Positions 1 to 7,835 of a stretch of 36,982 nucleotides of DNA are shown here, in pieces; within the stretch, counting starts at the first letter, position 1; the number at the start of each line of letters is the position of its first letter. The stretch spans positions 1 to 36,982 of the forward strand of contig JALWEG010000033.1 in assembly GCA_027014155.1 (NCBI GenBank). The letters are read 5' to 3'. The translations under genes were made by a program, and so were the position numbers. This DNA is from Aquificaceae bacterium (GTDB lineage: Bacteria > Aquificota > Aquificia > Aquificales > Aquificaceae). The notes beneath the pieces were generated by a model that made no database searches, was not told the origin of the DNA, and saw nothing but the letters and a program-made list of their open reading frames with translations.

Positions 1-688
1 CGCTGGCGGGGTTTATCGGGGAGGGCATACCGCCCACGGCAAAGTTGGGGTGGGGATTTTTCCCTCCGAAAATAGTGTGAATCTGAACTATCTTCGTTTG
101 CCAATCAAGGGCGTCAAGGTAGTGGGCTAAGAGCATAAGGTTCAGCTCAGGAGGGAGCTTGTATTCGGAATGGTCCCAGTAGCCTTTGCTGAATATACCC
201 AGTTGTTTCCTCTCAACCTGCTGAAAAACCTTCTTCTGAACGTCCCTAAAGTAGCCGGGGGTAGATTTCTCGTAGTCGGAATACCTCCTCGCAAGCTCGG
301 AGGTCTTCTCGGGGTCAGCCTTGAGAGCCTGAACGGGGTTCACCCAGTCCAAGGCGTGGAGGTGGTAGAAGTGAACCACGTGGTCGTGGACAAAGAGGGT
401 CCCTATCATAAGCTTCCTTATCAAGGAAGCGTTCTCGGGAATGTCTATTCCGAGAGCGTCCTCAACGGCTCTTATGGAAGCGAAGGCGTGGACGGTGGTG
501 CAGACACCGCATATCCTCTGGGTGAAAGCCCACGCCTCCCTCGGGTCTCTACCTTTAAGGATTATCTCTATTCCTCTAACCATAGTTCCAGAGCTGTAAG
601 CCTTCCGGATAACACCGTCCTTAACCTCGGCCTCTATCCTTAGATGTCCCTCTATTCTCGTTATGGGGTCAACCACAACCCTCTTCAT
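1..688 (-). CDS. hynL: [NiFe]-hydrogenase large subunit (N-terminal 229 residues, cut by window edge)
   Basis: Catalytic subunit that carries the Ni-Fe(CN)2CO site for H2 oxidation. Reading the minus strand from ATG at 688 gives an open frame to base 1. It holds the family's DPITRIEGH motif (residues 7-15) and the L1 metal-ligand motif RICGVC (C60, C63), followed by the typical [16 protein letters not shown] stretch at about residues 100-115. The C-terminal L2 motif (DPCxxC) and the maturation cleavage site lie beyond the window. The start is 3 nt past the isp2 stop, so it is translated as the last visible gene of the hynS-isp1-isp2-hynL operon. The family call is firm. The assignment to group 1e (Isp-type) comes from the neighbours, not from this fragment. 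Confidence 0.96.
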   Translation of the reverse strand, partial: MKRVVVDPITRIEGHLRIEAEVKDGVIRKAYSSGTMVRGIEIILKGRDPREAWAFTQRICGVCTTVHAFASIRAVEDALGIDIPENASLIRKLMIGTLFVHDHVVHFYHLHALDWVNPVQALKADPEKTSELARRYSDYEKSTPGYFRDVQKKVFQQVERKQLGIFSKGYWDHSEYKLPPELNLMLLAHYLDALDWQTKIVQIHTIFGGKNPHPNFAVGGMPSPINPAS

Positions 689-691
689 CTC

Positions 692-1996
692 TTACTCCTC
701 CTCTATGGCTTCGGCGACCAGGTCAATTAGGCTTACGAACCTGTAATCTCTATTTAGCTCCCGGGAGCCTCTGTCCAGTGCAAGCATACAGTTGGCACAG
801 TAGCAGGCAACGCTCTTAACACCTACCTTGTCAAAAAGTTCAGCCTTTGCGAGGAAGGCCTTCTGCCTGTGGTAGTCCGCATCGTGCTCTACCACCACGC
901 CACCGCCGCCACCGCAGCATATATTCTTCTCGGGAAACTCTACCGAGTCCTTAAACTCCCCGGCTATCAGTTTTAAAATTTCCCTCGGCTCTTTGAGGAC
1001 ACCTCCCCTTCTACCTATCTGGCAGGAATCGTGGAGTGTTATCTCTTCTATCACCTTTCTGCCCAGCTTGAGCTTCCCTTCCTCCAGCATTTTGTATAAG
1101 AACTCAACTACGTTGAGAACTTCAAAGCTCCACTCCTCCGGGAATACGTTGGGTGCCACGAATCTCATGGATTGGTAGGCGTGCCCGCACTCGGGAGCTA
1201 TTATTGTCCTTATGCCGAGTTCCTTAGCTCCTACGAGTATCCTTCTGAGAAGTTCCTTCACCACCTCCTTACTCTGGGTAAAGAGGCCGAAGTTGGTAGC
1301 CTCGTGGGCCTTAGTTGAAAGTGTCCAGCTAACCCCCAAGTGGTTGAGAACCTTGGCAGTTGAAGCGACGGAGGAGGGATACTTCATAAGCTCTATGGAG
1401 GAGGGTATGTATAGGTAGTCCGCCTTCTTGTCAACGGGAATTTCAACCTCCCACTCGTCGGAAATGAAGTCTATCCTGCTAAGGAACGTCGGAACGTCAA
1501 CTCCGAGGGGACTTCCCTTCTCAACGGCGGTGTTCGTAGCCTCCGCGAGGTCCTCTGGGACGAGGCCAGCCGATGTAAGTGCGCTCCTGAGTATCGCAAC
1601 GAGGCGCGGTGTGTCTATCCCCATGGGACAGACTTTGGTGCACCTGTCGCACATGGTGCAGGTGTAGAAGGCGAGCCTGACCTGCTCTTTGAGGTCTTTA
1701 GGTTCTATCTTCACGCCGAGGCCTAAAGCTTTCTTCAGCCTTCCCCAAAGTGTATAGTTTTCTTTGTAAATATCTCTGAGTAGGTCTGCCTTGTAGGCCG
1801 GTGTCAGAGACGGGTCTATCTTACCCGAGATGTTTTCCCCCATGTAAAATAGACAGGCTTCCGCACAGAGGCCGCAGCGCACGCACGCCTCAAGGTAGGA
1901 GGCGACTTCGGTGTTTATGGAGCTTTTGCATACCTCGTAAAAGGTCTCTATCTCCTCCTGGGTAATCTGCTCTTTATGCTCCACGCGAAGCGTCAT
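692..1996 (-). CDS. isp2: Isp2: HdrD/DsrK-like iron-sulfur protein of the hydrogenase
   Basis: A 434-residue cytoplasmic electron-transfer subunit. The N-terminal part has two ferredoxin-type [4Fe-4S] motifs (C38, C41, C44, C48 and C113, C116, C119, C123). The C-terminal part has the Cys-rich CCG arrangement of HdrB/HdrD/DsrK proteins: PECGH near residue 270, CCGG at 360-363 and CANC at 400-403. In heterodisulfide reductase these Cys bind a noncubane cluster. A strong GGAGG lies 7 nt before the ATG. The order hynS-isp1-isp2-hynL matches the Hyn/Isp hydrogenases known from purple sulfur bacteria, where Isp1 and Isp2 link the hydrogenase to the membrane quinone or sulfur pool. The native electron acceptor here cannot be read from sequence. 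The alternative label glycolate oxidase/heterodisulfide reductase-like Fe-S protein describes the same fold. Confidence 0.93.
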   Translation of the reverse strand: MTLRVEHKEQITQEEIETFYEVCKSSINTEVASYLEACVRCGLCAEACLFYMGENISGKIDPSLTPAYKADLLRDIYKENYTLWGRLKKALGLGVKIEPKDLKEQVRLAFYTCTMCDRCTKVCPMGIDTPRLVAILRSALTSAGLVPEDLAEATNTAVEKGSPLGVDVPTFLSRIDFISDEWEVEIPVDKKADYLYIPSSIELMKYPSSVASTAKVLNHLGVSWTLSTKAHEATNFGLFTQSKEVVKELLRRILVGAKELGIRTIIAPECGHAYQSMRFVAPNVFPEEWSFEVLNVVEFLYKMLEEGKLKLGRKVIEEITLHDSCQIGRRGGVLKEPREILKLIAGEFKDSVEFPEKNICCGGGGGVVVEHDADYHRQKAFLAKAELFDKVGVKSVACYCANCMLALDRGSRELNRDYRFVSLIDLVAEAIEEE

Positions 1997-2009
1997 TTTA
2001 GAACCTCCA

Positions 2010-2684
2010 TCAGAAGCTCACTCCCCTCTTTCCTACGTTCCAACCGTAGAAGAAGACGGACAGGAAGTAATAGACGAAATGAGATAGTCTGCTCATAGGT
2101 ATGTAAATAATGAGGATAGCTCCCGAGAGCATGTGGAGGGTTATTATCCAAACGTAGACTCCTCCTCCGGACCATCTCATAGCGAGGAGTCCGGTGAAGA
2201 TGATGGTTCCTATTAGAAAGTTTGCAAAATATTCATCTTTTCCGGTCAGAAGTTTAAGGACGGGGTTGAAAACTCTATGGACGGTAAGAGCAAATAGGGA
2301 TAGCAGAGCAGAGTAAGCGAGTATGTCCGCCACCAATTGGGGCATATAGGGAAGTTCAAAACCGATTATCTCCTTCCAAAGGAAAGCGTGCTGGGGAACG
2401 AAGAAGGTAAGTCCAAGGAAACCCAAATGGAATAGAAAACCTCCAACGTACTGGATACCCCTGTGAGCGAATACCTCTATGAAGAATCTCCAACCCTGCG
2501 TCGGCTTTAGAGCTATCTTTTCAACAGCTTTGGCTAAAGGATTTCCCTTAGGTTTGGCGTAGTCCTTGGGAAGTCCAAGGAAGATAACTCTGACAAACCT
2601 GTAAGTCATACCCGCAAAAAAGAAGTAGAGGGCAAACTCCAGTAGCGGACCCCTTACGAAGTCGTAGGCCTTAACGTCTATCAT
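2010..2684 (-). CDS. isp1: Isp1: NarI/DsrM-like membrane cytochrome b of the hydrogenase
   Basis: A 224-residue integral membrane protein with about five hydrophobic helices. Several His sit in or near the helices (HRG and FHLG around residues 77-90, VHRV near 140, LHML near 183), as expected for a heme-b subunit that passes electrons between the periplasmic HynSL and Isp2 or quinone. The open frame extends 16 codons further up. I chose ATG 2684 because GGGGGAG lies just upstream and it sits 1 nt past the stop of the preceding 80-aa gene; the longer reading would overlap that gene. Thirteen nt separate it from isp2. Confidence 0.9.
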   Translation of the reverse strand: MIDVKAYDFVRGPLLEFALYFFFAGMTYRFVRVIFLGLPKDYAKPKGNPLAKAVEKIALKPTQGWRFFIEVFAHRGIQYVGGFLFHLGFLGLTFFVPQHAFLWKEIIGFELPYMPQLVADILAYSALLSLFALTVHRVFNPVLKLLTGKDEYFANFLIGTIIFTGLLAMRWSGGGVYVWIITLHMLSGAILIIYIPMSRLSHFVYYFLSVFFYGWNVGKRGVSF

Positions 2685-2685
2685 A

Positions 2686-2928
2686 TCACTCCCCCGCAAA
2701 CAGGTTGTAAAGGAGAGCGAGTAGGAAACCACCTATGAAGCCGTCTATGAACCCCCATACACCCCCCATAACGGCTCCTACAATTCCCGGTGAGTAGCCC
2801 CAGTACAAATCGCCCATTACCTTTACGAACTCATCTCCCCAACCGAACATGGCCGTTATTCCCACAAGGAAGCACCCGCCTCCCCACAAAACTCCCACTG
2901 CAAGACCGAAGGGTTTAAGCCTCAGCAT
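2686..2928 (-). CDS. small two-helix glycine-rich membrane protein inside the hydrogenase operon
   Basis: An 80-residue protein with two hydrophobic segments (about residues 8-28 and 50-75), each rich in Gly, and a conserved-looking core GYSPGIVGAVMGG-WGFIDGFIGG. The ATG at 2928 overlaps the hynS stop (TGATG) and has AGGAGG 6 nt upstream. The GTG at 2931 is also possible, but its spacing is only 3 nt. From memory, short proteins of this pattern are often labelled bacteriophage holin in databases. Nothing here supports a phage role, because the gene is wedged between hynS and isp1 and translationally coupled to both. A more sensible reading is an accessory membrane protein for the hydrogenase complex. 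Its function is unknown. Confidence 0.82.
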   Translation of the reverse strand: MLRLKPFGLAVGVLWGGGCFLVGITAMFGWGDEFVKVMGDLYWGYSPGIVGAVMGGVWGFIDGFIGGFLLALLYNLFAGE

Positions 2929-3962
2929 CACTTACCTCCTTTGAGCTTCTTATTTACCCACGCGATGCCGGCACCGGCGGCGGCTCCGATAGCTATCCCT
3001 GCAGCTACCTTTTTAAGTCCGAAACCCGTTTCCACGACGGGTAAGGGTCGGTATATAAAACCTCTGTCCCAAAAGTCCGGCTCCGCACACCCGAAGCACG
3101 GGTGCCCCGATTGAATGGGAAAGCTGAGACCCCCATTCCACCTTATAGTGGCACAGGCGTTCCTCGTTATAGGTCCCTTACAGCCGAGCTTGTAAAGGCA
3201 ATAACCGTTTCTCGCCCCTTCGTCGTCAAAGCTTCCCGCAAACTTTCCGGCGTTGTAAAAGGCTCTCCTGTAGCACCTGTCGTGTATTGTCTGGCCGTAG
3301 AAGGTTTTGGGTCTCCCGAGGTTGTCCAAAGGAGGAAGTTTGCCAAGGGCGAGAAAGTGAACTACCGTGGCCACCATGACGTCCCCTATGGGAGGACAGC
3401 CGGGAATGTTCACAACGGTCTTCCCCCCCAAAGCTTCATAGAGGGGAACCGCTCCGGTTGGATTCGGCTCCGCTTTAGGGACTCCTCCCCAGCAGGCACA
3501 ACTACCTACGGCTATTATTGCACCTGCGTCCTTAGCGGCCTCCTTCAGAAGTTCGTAATTGGAGCGTCCTCCCACGGTGCAGTAAACACCTTTGGGAGTA
3601 GTTGAACCTTCCACAACCAATATATACTTACCTTTATACTTCTCTATAGCCTCCCTTTTGGATTCCTCTGCACGCTCGCCGGCCGGAGCCATGAGGGTTT
3701 CGTGGTATTCCAAAGAGATAAAATCCAAGAGAACCTCCGTAGGCATTACGGTGGTTGACCTTATAAAGGATTCAGAGCAACCGGCGCAGTCCTGAAACTC
3801 AAGCCATATCACAACGGGTTTTGGCTTTGTTTCAAGGGCGTGGACGAACTGTGCGAACATTGAAGGCGGTAGTCCGAGCGCAGCTGCGGTCAAGGTCGCA
3901 AATTTCAAGAAATCCCTCCGGGAATAACCTTTCACCTTGAACAAATCGTATAAGGTGTGCAT
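2928..3962 (-). CDS. hynS: [NiFe]-hydrogenase small subunit, Tat-exported, membrane-anchored
   Basis: A 344-residue electron-transfer subunit. A twin-arginine signal (RRDFLK, R15-R16, followed by a hydrophobic Ala-rich stretch) targets the folded HynSL dimer to the periplasm. Cluster ligands can be assigned by family pattern: proximal C59, C62, C155, C189; distal H227, C230, C255, C261; medial C270, C289, C292. A hydrophobic segment near residues 316-335, followed by Lys, forms a C-terminal anchor. The two extra proximal Cys of oxygen-tolerant (six-Cys) hydrogenases are absent, being G61 and G160, so a standard oxygen-sensitive cluster is expected. C157 is an additional Cys beside C155. This is the first gene of the operon, preceded by a promoter-like sequence at 3983-4011. 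Confidence 0.97.
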   Translation of the reverse strand: MHTLYDLFKVKGYSRRDFLKFATLTAAALGLPPSMFAQFVHALETKPKPVVIWLEFQDCAGCSESFIRSTTVMPTEVLLDFISLEYHETLMAPAGERAEESKREAIEKYKGKYILVVEGSTTPKGVYCTVGGRSNYELLKEAAKDAGAIIAVGSCACWGGVPKAEPNPTGAVPLYEALGGKTVVNIPGCPPIGDVMVATVVHFLALGKLPPLDNLGRPKTFYGQTIHDRCYRRAFYNAGKFAGSFDDEGARNGYCLYKLGCKGPITRNACATIRWNGGLSFPIQSGHPCFGCAEPDFWDRGFIYRPLPVVETGFGLKKVAAGIAIGAAAGAGIAWVNKKLKGGK

Positions 3963-3982
3963 TCACTAACCCTCTTAAGGTA

Positions 3983-4011
3983 AAGATATATGATTAAGGT
4001 CATATTGTCAA
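3983..4011 (-). promoter_or_regulatory. putative sigma-70 promoter of the hynS operon
   Basis: On the minus strand a perfect TTGACA (4006-4011) is followed after 17 nt by TATCTT (3983-3988). A shifted TATATC at 3985-3990 is also possible. The predicted start lies about 15 nt upstream of the hynS ATG. The 65-nt gap to the divergent thiol-protein gene is the only intergenic space here. Confidence 0.5.
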
Positions 4012-4027
4012 CAAGAGAGCCTGTATT

Positions 4028-4531
4028 ATGCTTAAAAGCAGACACCAAGCTATGCCGCTGGGTAAAGGGGAAAAGGCTTTAGATTTCTCTTTGGAGTCCT
4101 TAGAAGGTGGTAAGGTATCCCTCAAAGACGTTGGAGGATTTAAGGTTTTGGTCTTTTACAAAGTCACCTGTCCCACCTGTCAGCTTACCCTACCCTTCAT
4201 AAACAAGCTTTACAAAAAGTATGGAGACAGGATAGCTTTCCTGGGCATAGGACAGGACTCCCTCAAGGATTTAAAGATTTTTAAGAACAAGTACGAGCTG
4301 GACTTTCCCCAGCTTTCGGATACTCCCAAGTATCCGGTCTCTAAGAGCTACGACATAAGGGTGGTTCCCACAATCTACCTGCTTGACGAGAACAACGAGA
4401 TACTCTTCATGGAAGAGGGTTTCGTCAAGCGGAGCATAGAGGAGCTGGACGGCCAAATCGCTCAGCTTTTGGGCGAAGAGCCGGTGGGCGTCTTTAAGGG
4501 CGTTCACGTTCCGGAATTTAAGGCCGGCTGA
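4028..4531 (+). CDS. TlpA/AhpC-TSA-like thioredoxin-fold protein
   Basis: A 167-residue thioredoxin-fold protein with the redox motif CPTC (C48, C51) after a strand reading LVFYKVT, and a cis-Pro loop VVPTIYLL near residue 118. This is the redoxin/TlpA layout of thiol-disulfide oxidoreductases. No convincing signal peptide is visible: the first residues MLKSRHQA are polar. A cytoplasmic location is therefore likely unless the true start differs. An internal ATG (codon 9, base 4052) begins right at the conserved part (MPLGKGEKALDF) and would give 159 aa. Neither start has a strong ribosome site. The gene diverges from the hydrogenase operon and may head a short operon with the genes to 6412. 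Its substrate is unknown. Confidence 0.82.
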   Translation: MLKSRHQAMPLGKGEKALDFSLESLEGGKVSLKDVGGFKVLVFYKVTCPTCQLTLPFINKLYKKYGDRIAFLGIGQDSLKDLKIFKNKYELDFPQLSDTPKYPVSKSYDIRVVPTIYLLDENNEILFMEEGFVKRSIEELDGQIAQLLGEEPVGVFKGVHVPEFKAG

Positions 4532-4544
4532 GGCTCAAGGAGCA

Positions 4545-4563
4545 TAGCACTCGGGTAGTGCTA
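4545..4563 (+). other. perfect 7-bp hairpin in front of the Cys-rich small gene
   Basis: Seven bases, TAGCACT, pair exactly with AGTGCTA across a 5-nt loop (CGGGT). The stem ends 7 nt before the ATG at 4571, over the region where a ribosome would bind. There is no U-run, so an intrinsic terminator is unlikely. It could modulate translation or RNA stability. Confidence 0.45.
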
Positions 4564-4570
4564 CAAAAGA

Positions 4571-4762
4571 ATGCAGGACAGAGAGCTTTGCAAGGGGTGC
4601 GTTTACTTCGTGGATAACCTCCCTAAGGAGGCTTACTCGGAAGAGGACTGGAAGCTGATACGGGAGCTTGAGTGTTCGGTGGGGGCCACGCCGGGAGACC
4701 AACTCTGTGAAGGCTTCAGAAAGTCCTCCTGTAAGCTCGTTAACCTGAGTGATGAAGATTAA
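4571..4762 (+). CDS. small Cys-rich hypothetical protein (63 aa)
   Basis: A 63-residue acidic protein with five Cys: a CKGC pair (C7, C10), then C35, C46 and C54. The spacing suggests metal or Fe-S binding, or a redox role. I do not recognise the family. It starts 40 nt after the thiol-protein stop and overlaps the next gene by 11 nt, which suggests co-transcription and translational coupling. Being real is supported by tight packing and by the absence of a better frame; homologues were not checked. Confidence 0.62.
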   Translation: MQDRELCKGCVYFVDNLPKEAYSEEDWKLIRELECSVGATPGDQLCEGFRKSSCKLVNLSDED

Positions 4763-5585
4763 ACACCTCCTAATACTTACGCTAATCTCTTTAAGCTGGA
4801 GCTTTGCGGACGTACTCCTGAGGATAGACGGATACACCCTAAGCAGAAAGGAGTTTGAGTCCCTTTTCTCCTCCTACTGGAGGGACATATTCCACATACC
4901 CATACATAGGGCTTCGGCTTCCGACAGAAGGGACTTCCTGATAGAGTATGCGCGCTGTAAGCTGGTTCTCTTGGGCGCTCGGGAGGAGAATCTATCCGTA
5001 GGGGAGGAGGAGCTTAAGCTCGCGCTCAGGGAGAGGATAGGCAAGCTCTCCGTCCCCCCTGTAGTTAAAGAGCTGCTCAGATGCGAGCTGACCGTTGAAA
5101 GGGTGATGGAGGAGACCCAGAGCGAGATAGACCTGTCGGAAGAAGCGCTGCGGGCTTACTACATCTTAAACAAGAGGGACTTCTACTTCCCGGACAGGAT
5201 TATGCTCTTGAGGGTGTTCGTCAAGGACCAGAGCAAGCTGAGCACGGTAAGGAACATATTGGATTACAGCGATAAGGTTTACATAAAGGGTGTGGCCGTA
5301 GGCAAGCCTATGTGGTATTCCCTCCAAACGCTTCCGACCGTCATAAAGAGGAGCCTTCCCTCTTACAGAAAGGGAGAGGTATCTAAACCCATACCCGTTG
5401 AAGGCGGCTACCTCCTGGTGAAGGTTCTGGACAGGAAGAAGGCGGGCATACTCCCCTTTGAGGAGGCCAAAGGTATGATAAGGGATAAGATAGTAAAGGA
5501 GTATAAAGAGGAGGTATTGAGAAGATGGTTAAGGAACGTGGCTCAAAGGCATCACATAGAGCTAAATACGGAATCCTTGTTCTGA
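4752..5585 (+). CDS. periplasmic parvulin/SurA-like foldase
   Basis: A 277-residue secreted protein. The signal peptide MKIKHLLILTLISLSWSFA is followed by a SurA_N-like helical region (about residues 20-135) and a weak PPIC (parvulin) region (about 145-245) with the conserved phrases GEVSKPIPVEGGYLLVKVLDR. The C-terminal helix is basic. It probably helps outer-membrane proteins fold. The prolyl-isomerase catalytic residues are not obvious, so the domain may be a chaperone only. ATG 4752 is preferred to the in-frame GTG at 4749. The gene overlaps both neighbours (11 nt and 61 nt), and the next gene is a second protein of the same kind. Confidence 0.78.
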   Translation: MKIKHLLILTLISLSWSFADVLLRIDGYTLSRKEFESLFSSYWRDIFHIPIHRASASDRRDFLIEYARCKLVLLGAREENLSVGEEELKLALRERIGKLSVPPVVKELLRCELTVERVMEETQSEIDLSEEALRAYYILNKRDFYFPDRIMLLRVFVKDQSKLSTVRNILDYSDKVYIKGVAVGKPMWYSLQTLPTVIKRSLPSYRKGEVSKPIPVEGGYLLVKVLDRKKAGILPFEEAKGMIRDKIVKEYKEEVLRRWLRNVAQRHHIELNTESLF

Positions 5586-6412
5586 GCCTGCTCCTGCTGA
5601 GCCTGCCTGTAGCTCTGGGTAAGACGCTTATAGATAGAGTCGTGGCCAACGTAAACGGCGAACCTATACTGGAGAGCGAGTTAAAGCTCGCCTCCCTCTT
5701 TTACGGCGTTAAGGATAGAGAGAAGCTGGTAAGGATGCTGGTGGATAAGCATCTGATAGTTCAACACTTAAAGAGCAAGGGTTTTAATTTACCTTCCACT
5801 TACTCGGACGAGTATCTGAAGGAGTTGGCCAAGTCCAACGGCAAGAGCCTTGAGGAGTTTCTAAAGGAGATGTATTCCGAGGGGATAACTCCCCAGGACC
5901 TAAAGAGGTTCGTGGAGCTGGAAACCCTTTCAACCTACGGGCTGAGGAACTTCCTGAGTCGTAAGGTGGACGTCTCCCAGATAGAGATAGAGATAGAGAG
6001 GCTAAAAAAGGGCGAGGTTAAGTTTGCCAAGAGGATAGAGCTTCTGGTTTTAGACAAGGATAAGGCACAGGAGCTTCTTAAGTTGGACAGGCTTGAGGAC
6101 CTGGAGTACGTGGCCAAGAGTCTGGGGGGACAGATAGAGAGGCTGAAGGTCTATAAGGGAGACCTTGTAGAGCCGTTGGATAAAGAGGTTTGGAAGGCGG
6201 ACGTGGGAAAGGTGGTGGTGGCCGAGGACGAGAATAACATATACCTTGCCAAGGTGCTCAAGGTGGAGAGGGAGTATTCCGGAAGGAGCGAGGAGGAGAT
6301 AAAGGAGGAGATTGTATCCAAGAAGGTAGAGGCTCTGGCCAAGGAGCTTTTGGAGGAGTTAAAGGAGAAGGGTTATATAGATATCCTCATCTCCTCTAAA
6401 TCCGCCAGCTGA
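5525..6412 (+). CDS. SurA N-terminal-domain periplasmic chaperone
   Basis: A 295-residue protein. A basic N-terminus (MVKERGSKASHRAK) precedes a signal segment of Leu/Val ending near VALG. The SurA_N signature follows (TLIDRVVANVNGEPILESEL), then long charged helices, and a short region near 195-250 that resembles a degenerate PPIC core. SurA proteins escort beta-barrel proteins across the periplasm. The start lies 61 nt inside the upstream parvulin-like gene, with GGAGG about 10 nt before the ATG, so the two are coupled. The 3' end overlaps the convergent murI gene by 40 nt. The surA symbol is withheld because the parvulin domains are not clear. Confidence 0.82.
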   Translation: MVKERGSKASHRAKYGILVLSLLLLSLPVALGKTLIDRVVANVNGEPILESELKLASLFYGVKDREKLVRMLVDKHLIVQHLKSKGFNLPSTYSDEYLKELAKSNGKSLEEFLKEMYSEGITPQDLKRFVELETLSTYGLRNFLSRKVDVSQIEIEIERLKKGEVKFAKRIELLVLDKDKAQELLKLDRLEDLEYVAKSLGGQIERLKVYKGDLVEPLDKEVWKADVGKVVVAEDENNIYLAKVLKVEREYSGRSEEEIKEEIVSKKVEALAKELLEELKEKGYIDILISSKSAS

Positions 6413-7155
6413 AAGTCAACCTCCTTTCCAACTATGAGTTGAACGAGCTTTCCCAGGTTTGGAGATATGTCGGTGAAGAAGATTTCCAGTTTACCTTCTC
6501 CCGCGGTCGGACTCGCCACCTTGGACTTCAGGTCTTGGGCTATCACGCTCGCCGAATCAACTATCTCTACACCCTCAAGATACTCGTTTATGGCCTCCCT
6601 GAGCAAAGGGTAGTGGGTGCAGCCGAGGATTAGGGTGTCCATCTGAAACTCTTTAAGCTCGGCCAAGTAGTGTTCTATGACCGCATCTACCACCTTCCCC
6701 TTCAGGAGACCCTCCTCCACCAAGGGCACGAAGAGGGGACAGGCCTTGGCGAAGACCTCTATACCTTCGGAGCTCAAGAGGCGTTGATAGGCACCGCTGT
6801 TTACGGTGCTGGGCGTTCCTATCACCCCCACGCGTCCGTTCCTCGTGAGACTTACGGCTCTTCTTACACCCGGCTCTATAACCCCTATCACCTCTATCGG
6901 GAGCTTATCCCTGAGGATGCTCAAGGCGTGGGAGCTGGCCGTGTTGCAGGCCACCACCAATACATGCACCTTCCACTCCATAAGGAAGCTGGCGAGCTCC
7001 AGGCTGTACCTTACTACCGCCTGTTTGGACTTGGTTCCGTAGGGAACCCTGGCCGTGTCTCCCACATAGATTATATGAGCGCCGGGAATCTCCCTGTGAA
7101 TCTCCTTCAGAACAGTAAGGCCTCCCACTCCGGAATCAAACACTCCGATGCGCAT
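6373..7155 (-). CDS. murI: glutamate racemase
   Basis: A 260-residue enzyme that interconverts L- and D-glutamate for peptidoglycan. It has the N-terminal FDSGVGGLTVL motif, the first catalytic Cys in VVACNTAS (C70) and the second in LGCTHYPLL (C179), at family positions. Its length is normal for bacterial MurI. The start lies 5 nt past the sfsA stop, so it is the last gene of a three-gene minus-strand run. It converges on and overlaps the SurA-like gene by 40 nt. Confidence 0.96.
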   Translation of the reverse strand: MRIGVFDSGVGGLTVLKEIHREIPGAHIIYVGDTARVPYGTKSKQAVVRYSLELASFLMEWKVHVLVVACNTASSHALSILRDKLPIEVIGVIEPGVRRAVSLTRNGRVGVIGTPSTVNSGAYQRLLSSEGIEVFAKACPLFVPLVEEGLLKGKVVDAVIEHYLAELKEFQMDTLILGCTHYPLLREAINEYLEGVEIVDSASVIAQDLKSKVASPTAGEGKLEIFFTDISPNLGKLVQLIVGKEVDFQLADLEEMRISI

Positions 7156-7160
7156 CTTCG

Positions 7161-7835
7161 TTATGATACAGCAAATTGAGATACGGGAATCTCTCCAGAA
7201 ACCTCTATGGAACCCAGGCTAACCTCACACCTTAGCACCTTAACTCCCAGTCCCTTGCTCACGTAGTACCTAAAGGCTTCGCAAAACTTCGGGTCGGTTG
7301 AGCAGTTGGGACTAAAGCTCCTTGCATCTTCCCTGAGCACCACAAAGACGAGCAGAGGCTCGTAGGTAGAAGATAGCTCCACCAGCTCCCTCAAGTGTCT
7401 CGTTCCCCTGCGGGTGGGCGCGTCCGGAAAGAGGGCGACGCCGTCTCTTACCAGGTTCACCGACTTGACCTCAATCAGCCACTTTCCGTTGATGAGCAGG
7501 TCAAACCTTGAGTTTATACCCTTTGGCTCTCTCTTTACCTGCTTCACCCTGCAGGGGTAGCCTTCCCTCTTGGCCCACTCAAGGAAGAGCCCCGTGGCCA
7601 GATGGGAGTCCACGCATACCAGTGAACTATCCTCCTTTACGAGGAACAGCTCGTAGGCGTACTTGCCCGTGGACTTGCTCTTGAGGTACACCTCTTTGTC
7701 GGGCGTTAGGAGTTCCCTCATTCTGCCCGTGTTTCTTATGAGAACCCTCTCCCTCCTTCCTTCAAGCTCCACAACTCCCACAAAGCGGTTTAGCCTCTCA
7801 AGAAAGCGGGCTTTGAGCAGGTTTTCCAGTTTCAA
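7161..7835 (-). CDS. sfsA: SfsA family protein
   Basis: A 224-residue SfsA protein (sugar fermentation stimulation family). The family has an N-terminal OB-like part (RFLERLNRFV, GRMRELL) and a restriction-endonuclease-like core; here the core reads INSRFDLLINGKWLIEVKSV (near 125-145) and DAPTRRGTRHLREL (about 157-170). A nucleic-acid role is inferred from the fold, and the physiological role is unsettled. The start codon is TTG, overlapping the stop of the sigma-54 activator gene by 4 nt, which indicates translational coupling. Confidence 0.93.
   Translation of the reverse strand: MKLENLLKARFLERLNRFVGVVELEGRRERVLIRNTGRMRELLTPDKEVYLKSKSTGKYAYELFLVKEDSSLVCVDSHLATGLFLEWAKREGYPCRVKQVKREPKGINSRFDLLINGKWLIEVKSVNLVRDGVALFPDAPTRRGTRHLRELVELSSTYEPLLVFVVLREDARSFSPNCSTDPKFCEAFRYYVSKGLGVKVLRCEVSLGSIEVSGEIPVSQFAVS

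Noticed and set aside
170-643. 157-aa plus-strand ORF at the left edge
   Set aside because: Antisense to hynL, which carries clear hydrogenase motifs on the minus strand.
2686-2928. Phage holin
   Set aside because: No phage genes nearby; the gene is inside and coupled to a hydrogenase operon.
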